This document shows, piece after piece, positions 58,598 to 64,000 of a stretch of DNA of 64,000 bases. Origin of the DNA: Brachycybe producta (lineage: Eukaryota > Arthropoda > Diplopoda > Playtdesmida > Andrognathidae); contig JAUPFP010000020.1 in assembly GCA_036925085.1 (NCBI GenBank), positions 286,501-350,500 of the forward strand. Reading direction: 5' to 3'. The position numbers were made by a program, and so were the translations under genes. Numbering within the stretch: the stretch's first letter is position 1; each line of letters begins with the position of its first letter. The notes beneath the pieces are model-generated. The model worked only from the letters and a program-made list of their open reading frames with translations, ran no database searches and was not told where the DNA came from.

Positions 58598-60112
58598 TTA
58601 ATCTCCCGTACGGTCCGCACTTCGAGGCGTTGCCGCCGGCTGACCTCCGCCAGAGCCTGCCTGCTTCTTCTTCTTGCCTCCGGTCTTGGCTCCTGCTTTG
58701 TCCGACTTGGATGGTGCAGCAGCCTTCGCACCTGTTTGGCTCGAAGATGACGCCTTGGCAGCGCTCCCAGAGCTAGCCGTGGTTCCGGAGGACGGAGCGT
58801 TAGCCCGGTCCTGAGGAACCCCTCTTGTACGGGTAGGTAATTTACCTACCAGAAGCAAATCGGCCTCTACCAGCCGTGCCTTTCGGGCATATGCCTCCAC
58901 CGTACCGGCCTTACAACCGATCAACTGATCAGTGATGGCCGTCTGGAGTTTCCGTTTGAAGCGAATGAGCCGACAGCTCTCGTCTTCGCCCGCAGACACT
59001 CGGTCGGACAGTTCCAAGAACCGCCAGTAGAATGCCTGTACAGACTCGGTAGCCCCCTGTTTCATGGACTCGAATTCCCCGAAACAGAGGCGAGCCTGGT
59101 TACTTGTGCTGAAGCGGCTACGCATAGCATCCTTCAGCTCAGTCCAGGTCAGGTCCGGAAGAGTTTCCACCAACGTGGCGTAGTAATTTTCCGCCGGACC
59201 GTCCAGCAGAAACGTAAAGAAACTGCATCGGGACTCGTCCGTCCAGCGCTGAGCTCGGGCTTTCGCTTCGAACTTGCGGAGAAAGGGCGTCAAGTCCTCT
59301 CTGCCGTCGTAACGAGCAAAAGAGTGGACCGGGTTAAAGAACACGAACGCCTGAACCTCCGCTGGAACCGCTGGAGCGGGCGTCCAAGCAGCGGCGCTAA
59401 CCCTGCGAGGTTGCCTGCTCCGGTTCCCCGAAACGTCAGACACCGACTCAGCTTCCGAGGGGATCATCATCTGAACCCTCGGCTGCTGTCCGGGTACAGC
59501 AGGAGCTCCCCGGCCAAGTCCCCGAGGAGACGGCCTGGGTGCTACCCGCGGAGGTACCAACCAGGGAAGTGCCGGTGGTTCCTCTCCCCGTGCGCCTTCA
59601 CGCACGGGCGACAGTGAAAACCGAGGTGCCACCCTCGGCTCAACCGACGACCGGGACAGTCGTCCTTCCAACCGAAGGACATCTATCCCGTAAGCAATCT
59701 CAACGAGTTGCTGCTCGGATAGCCCGGCCAAAAAGGCCCGGCCCTCACGTGCAGTCTCGTCCGGGATTTCCACCATGTCCCTACGGGGCTGATCGCCACG
59801 TCCAGACGGACGGGCGACGGTGGAAACTTGGACAAGCGGCCGTGGCTGCTCGTCCTCCCCGGTGAGATCACCTTCGGACTCACTGTCTTCTACCAGGTAT
59901 TCTCCCGGACGGATGTCACGGCGGCGTTTCCGCACCGTGACCCAGTCCTCCGGGAAATCCCTGCCCACGCTTCCGCTGGGTCCCTCTGTTTCCAGAGGAT
60001 CCCCGCCCTCCGCCCCCACAAGGGGACGGTCGACTACGCGGCCGCGTAACTCTAAACCCGCATCTACTCCAAGTTCCCGACCTCCCGTCGGTACTTTTGG
60101 GGCTGGCTCCAT
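58598..60112 (-). CDS. gag of element A
   Basis: 504 codons from ATG 60112, the first good start after the leader. Residues 1-250 are low complexity, rich in Arg, Gly, Pro and Ser. Residues 256-420 are the retrotransposon capsid domain: FFNPVHSFARYDGREDLTPF, FFTFLLDGPAENYYATLVE, LKDAMRSRFSTSNQARLCF, ESVQAFYWRFLELSDRV and a final AYARKARLVEADLL. A Ser/Ala/Lys-rich tail precedes the knuckle. Gag forms the particle in which reverse transcription takes place in the cytoplasm. Confidence 0.9.
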   Translation of the reverse strand: MEPAPKVPTGGRELGVDAGLELRGRVVDRPLVGAEGGDPLETEGPSGSVGRDFPEDWVTVRKRRRDIRPGEYLVEDSESEGDLTGEDEQPRPLVQVSTVARPSGRGDQPRRDMVEIPDETAREGRAFLAGLSEQQLVEIAYGIDVLRLEGRLSRSSVEPRVAPRFSLSPVREGARGEEPPALPWLVPPRVAPRPSPRGLGRGAPAVPGQQPRVQMMIPSEAESVSDVSGNRSRQPRRVSAAAWTPAPAVPAEVQAFVFFNPVHSFARYDGREDLTPFLRKFEAKARAQRWTDESRCSFFTFLLDGPAENYYATLVETLPDLTWTELKDAMRSRFSTSNQARLCFGEFESMKQGATESVQAFYWRFLELSDRVSAGEDESCRLIRFKRKLQTAITDQLIGCKAGTVEAYARKARLVEADLLLVGKLPTRTRGVPQDRANAPSSGTTASSGSAAKASSSSQTGAKAAAPSKSDKAGAKTGGKKKKQAGSGGGQPAATPRSADRTGD

Positions 60113-60124
60113 TTTTCACCGTAA

Positions 60125-60715
60125 ATGAACGGTAAAATCTGGACAAAGCCACCAGATCTCGGGTTTCCACCGTCGAAAACGGTAAACTCACGGACAAAAG
60201 TCCGTAAAATACCGTTACGAACGGATGGGACCGTGCGAAACCGCGGTATCACGGACAAAAGTCCGTGTCCCACGGTGAAGAACGGTCAGAGTTTGACTTC
60301 ACCGGTTTCGACCGCGGTATAACGGACAAAAGTCCGTCTCTCACGGTGTACTTCACGGTACAAGACCTTTTACCACTTTCTACCGTGGACCAACGGACAA
60401 AAGTCCGTACACCACGGTGTACTTGTGGTAAAAACACCGTACACCACCGAAAACCACGGTACCACGGACCGTAGTCCGTGCCCCACGGTAATTCGACGGT
60501 ACCAATACAGTAACCGACGGTAAATTTACCGTTAACCACGGTACAACGGACCAAAGTCCGTTCCCCATGGTAAACACCGGTAAATTAACGGTGAAACGGT
60601 GGTTTCTGCCGCTATCCCACGGACCAAAGTCCGCACCCAGTGGCGTACTCTCACCGCACGGTGATTCGACCGACTTAACGGTCGAATTCACGGTAAATCA
60701 CCGTGCGAGAGGCGG
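60125..60715 (-). repeat. Leader hairpin array of element A
   Basis: Eight or so hairpins between primer-binding site and gag. Examples (plus-strand reading): CACGGAC-AAAA-GTCCGTG at 60250-60267, CACGGAC-CGTA-GTCCGTG at 60463-60480, AACGGAC-CAAA-GTCCGTT at 60545-60562. Stems hold while loops change, and in the last one the outer C-G pair is an A-T pair. Between them are ACGGTAA and TTACCG words. Confidence 0.85.
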
Positions 60716-60723
60716 GGTACAGG

Positions 60724-60741
60724 TACCCGGCGCCTCCACCA
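60724..60741 (-). promoter_or_regulatory. Primer-binding site, tRNA-Ala-like (A)
   Basis: On the minus strand TGGTGGAGGCGCCGGGTA, two bases (AT) after the 5' LTR end. It would anneal the 3' end of the primer tRNA. Confidence 0.65.
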
Positions 60742-60743
60742 AT

Positions 60744-61543
60744 TGTAACATCCCGCCGGACCGTTACAATACCCCGGCAAGCGATACCCCAAAAACGGCA
60801 TAAAACTTACCGCAACCGGCTCTTTACGGGGACGGGACCGTACCCGTAGCCGACTCCCACACGGTGCTCCTGGGTTGTGCCAGCTCCACGGAGCCACTCC
60901 CGACGGACACGACGAAAAACCACGCCGCCACGCCGAGAATATCGCGGTAGAACACCGGTTCTACCGCGAGCCGACACGAGTTCCGGCCGAAAGAGGACGG
61001 AAAAAGACGGTGGCGTTTCCCCAAACCAGAAACCCACCCCCCTCGCGGTAACCCCCAAGAAATAACACGACACAGGTAAGTGAAGATAAAAGTGTATTTT
61101 AATTAACACTTACGACGTATAAAAACGATGAAAAGATGGCAGTGATATTTACACAACTTGGCTGGTAAACTTCTACCAGCCAAGCCCCCATAAATATATA
61201 CAAAAAACAAAGGCCAACAGGCCAAAGGCACAAAAGATGAAGTCAGAAGCACTGGCCAGTGGAGGTCTCCCTGACCTCCACCCACAGGTCTTGTCTCACT
61301 TGAAGCCTACAACCAACTGCCCCGATCCTGTGGTTGACTAGGCCACAGGAAACCTCCAGGCAACTCCACCTGGAGGGGACAGAGGTCACTTCTGACCTCT
61401 CACCCATAGACTTAATGGTGAGAGGTCTGCTGGCACCAAAATTGCGTCCGTCCCAACAGCCTACTGTAGCTGTCAGGCAGACCACCATAGGAAAATTCTT
61501 CTGCTCAATCAAATTTAAAAATTGAGCAGACCAGGTTGCCACA
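60744..61543 (-). repeat. 5' LTR of element A
   Basis: 800 bp; plus-strand reading TGTAACATCCC...GGTTGCCACA, followed by CATG. On the minus strand it would hold the promoter; ATATATTTATGGGGG near 61185-61200 is the clearest TATA-like word. Confidence 0.92.
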
Positions 61544-61941
61544 CATGGGTACACCTGAAAAGGTGTACACAGGCCCTGGGTATAAAAGACCATGTTTTCG
61601 TATCCTCTGGGTCCATTCTCTGATATCGAAAACAGGAAGTTATAACTCATTCAATGGTCCAGTGGCAAAAGCATGCCATAGTCGTAACCATTCTCTGTTT
61701 TGTTATGTTTAAATGATTGGGCATAATAAAATAAGTACAGCATCAATCTGCAGCCTTCTCGCCTGTTTAATGATTCTTTTCCCAGCATTGTCGATACAAA
61801 GAAGTATCTAGGAGAAAGACCCCGGCACCCGTTGCACTCAGGTAATATTGCACTAAAGTCTCTTAACGAAAAGCAGTATCCGCTAAAGGTTAAGAGAATC
61901 TACACCTGAGCTCCGTAACAATAGCTCTACATTATTACAGG
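61544..61941 (-). repeat. Old solo LTR, right part, split by element A
   Basis: Continues the LTR of 48755-48928: CATGGGTACACCTGAAAAGG onward matches the reverse complement of 13825-14215 and ends ATTATTACA. Together the parts give about 570 bp, the length of the solo LTR at 13825. Confidence 0.8.
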
Positions 61942-61976
61942 TTTTAGTTTCAAATATCCTTTTAGGGTAAATGGTT

Positions 61977-63237
61977 TTACCTCAGTTTGGGCATAAACCC
62001 AAACTGACTTCCCCCAATTGCAGTTTTACCCCGTAGTCGAGCTTCAATTACTCTCTCCCAAAGCTTCATCGTATGACTCATCAATTTAATACCTCTATAG
62101 TTCCCACATTCCTGAACATCACCCTTCCCTTTGAAAATAGGCACTAACCAGCTGTCCCGCCATGCACCTGGCATTCTATCCCCCATAGCCAATCTATTGA
62201 ATAACTTTGTGAGCCAGGAAATGGCAACATTCCCCAAGACCTTCCACACCTCTACTGGTATCCCATCTGGCCCTAAAGCCTTCCCTAGCTTCATTTTTCG
62301 CAATGCCTGAAAAATTTCCTCAGCCCTAACCTGCTCCACTTCTTCTCTATCATTATTTCTTCCAGTGAAAGGCTCCTGCTCTACCCCCTCATTCATAAGC
62401 TTACTAAAATATTCCCCCCACCTGTTCCGTACTGGCTCCCTACCCCACAATACTTTGCCCCCATTATCCTTAACACTCGCCACCTTTTCAATATCTCTGC
62501 CTTTATTCTCCCGAGCCCTAGCTATTCTATATACTGCCATTTCTCCTGCTCTGGTACCTAACTTGGCATACATGTCCGCATATTTCTTATGCTTTGCTAT
62601 GGCTACCTGCTGTTTGGCCTCTATCTTGGCACGCTTGTATTCTATCTGACCCGCCCTGCTTCCATCGTGCCACCAAGTCTTGAAAGCATCTTTCTTCTTT
62701 TTAACTGCCATCTGTACCTCCTCATCCCACCACCAAGTTTCTCTGTCTAATCGAGACCCCCCTACTCGTACTGTCCCGAGTACCTCATTTCCACAATCAC
62801 GAATCTGTTGTGCTACCCTTGTCCACAGCTCTCCTGCAGTGCCATCTAAATCCCATGCTATCTTACCTGCCATTTTCTTAAACTCTTCCACCTTGTCTGG
62901 TAATGCCCACCACCTAATTGCTGTCTCTCCTCTATGTCTGACCACCTGTTTTGCACCCCTAGGTTTTAGGTCTAACACTACTAGCCTATGTTGTCCCGCT
63001 AAGTTTTCACTCGGTATCACTTTACAATCCTTGCACTCGTTTCTATCCTCACTCCGAATCATGAAGAGATCAATCTGGGATTCTCCTGCCCTGCTCTTAA
63101 AAATAATCAAATGTTCCTTTCGCTTCTGGAATAGTGTGTTTGCTAAAATTAACTTATGTGCCACTGCTGCCTCCAGGATACTCTCCCCTGCTTTATTTCG
63201 CTCTCCATAGCCCCACCCACCATGTACCTCTTCATGG
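61977..63237 (-). CDS. RTE-type LINE fragment: endonuclease end and RT start
   Basis: An open minus-strand frame of about 420 codons, counting the residues upstream of its first Met (HGGWGYGERNKAGESILEAA). Endonuclease end: ESQIDLFMIRSEDRNECKDC and AGQHRLVVLDLKPRGAKQ, the late His of the APE-type nuclease. RT start: KALGPDGIPVEVWKVLG, WRDSWLVPIFKGKGDVQEC and NYRGIKLMSHTMKLWERVIE, wording typical of the RTE clade. The fragment is cut before the catalytic part of RT (after GGSQFGFMP) and lacks the first half of the nuclease. It is unusual that no stop interrupts it although both ends are lost. Confidence 0.88.
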
Positions 63238-63240
63238 GTT

Positions 63241-64000
63241 TCTTAGGGGGCGTTCATGTGAAACCCAGCTTATTCTTTTAGTTGATGACCTTCAGAAAAT
63301 TTTAGACAAAGGCAGTCAGATAGATTTGGTTTTTCTTGATCTCTGCAAGGCATTTGACACAGTTTCTCACTCAAAACTAATGACAAAAATTAGTGGGTAT
63401 GGATTGGGTGAACAGGTGTATAAATGGGTGCATTCTTTTTTGAGTGATAGGAAACAAAGGGTTGTTGCAGGTGGGTCTGAATCTGACTGGATAGGGGTTA
63501 CATCAGGGGTTCCTCAGGGTAGTGTGTTGGGTCCGCTTCTGTTTCTTTTATATATCAATGACCTCAGTAGTCAAGTTAGCAGCAATTGCCGGCTATTTGC
63601 AGATGATACAATAATTTATCGTGACGTTACCTCTGACAATGATTGCCATATTATTGATAGTGACTTGAAAGCAATAGACACATGGTGTTCTAAATGGCAA
63701 CTTCAACTTAATAAGGGAAAATGTTGTGTAATGAGGGTAGCTAGGGGAAGGAATCCAATAATATTTCCATATAGAATAGGGGCCATTCCACTTAATAATG
63801 TAGATTCTTATAAATATTTGGGGGTAACGATTACAGCTAAGCTTTCTTGGAAGCTGCATGTCGAACAGATTATTTCCAAGTCTATGCAGATGCTTAGGTT
63901 TAGTCAACGCATTCTAAGAAGGTGTCCCAGGGAGGTAAAATGTATAGCATATCAATCATTAGTACGTCCCCATCTAGAATACTGCAGCTCCGTGTGGAAT
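63241..64000 (+). CDS. CR1/Jockey-type LINE reverse transcriptase, partial
   Basis: A frame open from about 63242 to the window end, about 250 codons, with no start. Motifs in order: GRSCETQLILLVDDL, VFLDLCKAFDTVSHSKLM (first catalytic Asp), GVTSGVPQGSVLGPLLFLLY, CRLFADDTIIY (FADD box) and SYKYLGVTITAKLSWKLH, RPHLEYCSSVWN at the end. This is the finger-palm and thumb part of a CR1/Jockey-like RT and looks undamaged. It copies LINE RNA into DNA at the target. The upstream part is missing: the sequence switches to the RTE fragment, in opposite orientation, near 63240. Confidence 0.9.

Larger units (their letters stand above)
48929..61543 (-). mobile_element. Ty3/gypsy element A, nearly complete and young
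   Basis: 12.6 kb with two 800-bp LTRs that differ at about eight positions, flanked by CATG on both sides (48925-48928 and 61544-61547). Order on the minus strand: 5' LTR, primer-binding site, hairpin leader, gag, protease, RT, RNase H, integrase, a possible intron, ORF3, purine tract, 3' LTR. At 12.6 kb it is long for the group because of ORF3 and the leader. Few defects: two stop codons before the CCHC knuckle, one stop before RT and a small deletion with frameshift between RT and RNase H. About 1% LTR divergence implies recent insertion. Confidence 0.92.

Noticed and set aside
62365..63210. Plus-strand frames opposite the RTE fragment
   Set aside because: Antisense shadows; the minus strand carries the recognisable endonuclease and RT motifs.
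1..64000. Host protein-coding or tRNA/rRNA genes
   Set aside because: I looked for exon-like frames outside the repeats and for cloverleaf-like or rRNA stretches and found none I could support.

Overview
This is animal (metazoan) genomic DNA made almost entirely of transposable elements and simple repeats. I see no host protein gene, rRNA or tRNA that I can support. The mix (a decayed Polinton/Maverick, Ty3/gypsy elements, Tc1-like relics, RTE-type and CR1/Jockey-type LINE reverse transcriptases, MITE-like elements, long minisatellites) fits a large, repeat-rich genome, most likely of an invertebrate; the species cannot be told from the sequence.

Layout. (1) 1-368 is AT-rich flank. (2) 369-7350 is an LTR element read on the minus strand, bounded by about 0.8-kb direct repeats and a TTAT target duplication. 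It lacks a pol gene and carries two later insertions: a solo LTR (5474-6229, TGTC duplication) and a 3' fragment of another gypsy family (4325-5282). (3) 7351-11700 and 18226-18711 are pieces of a broken Polinton: packaging ATPase, a small hydrophobic protein, integrase with chromodomain (split by a TTAA-flanked element), a virion-type protein, a pVI-like protein and a capsid-type N terminus. (4) Between the Polinton pieces lie nested inverted repeats (12610-17495), a MITE with perfect ends, a solo LTR and a T-rich tract. (5) 19244-20981 holds an interspersed repeat, a minisatellite that reverses polarity, and a third tandem repeat. (6) 20982-37062 (plus strand) is a complex Ty3/gypsy insertion in which two deleted copies (B1, B2) sit head to tail. 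(7) 37063-41170 holds Tc1-like relics, a (TA)n tract and a second polarity-reversing minisatellite. (8) 41171-47837 (minus strand) is a third deleted copy, C. (9) 48929-61543 (minus strand) is a nearly complete, young gypsy element, A, inserted into an old solo LTR with a CATG duplication. (10) 61977-63237 is an RTE-type fragment, and 63241-64000 a CR1/Jockey-type reverse transcriptase running off the window.

How the parts work together. Elements A, B and C are one related Ty3/gypsy group: LTR, an 18-nt primer-binding site resembling the 3' end of tRNA-Ala, a 5' leader filled with short hairpins, gag with a CCHC knuckle, pol (protease, RT, RNase H, integrase with a GPY/F-like tail), then a long third ORF. 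This ORF3 (about 970 codons in A) is Ser/Pro/Lys-rich with a folded-looking C-terminal region of about 200 residues. It does not look like an envelope protein. All three copies have an acceptor-like site just before it, and A and B keep a donor-like GTAAGT after pol, so a spliced message is plausible. A related C-terminal region seems to be present in the pol-less element at 369-7350. The hairpin leader and ORF3 are the least explained and most interesting parts of the window.
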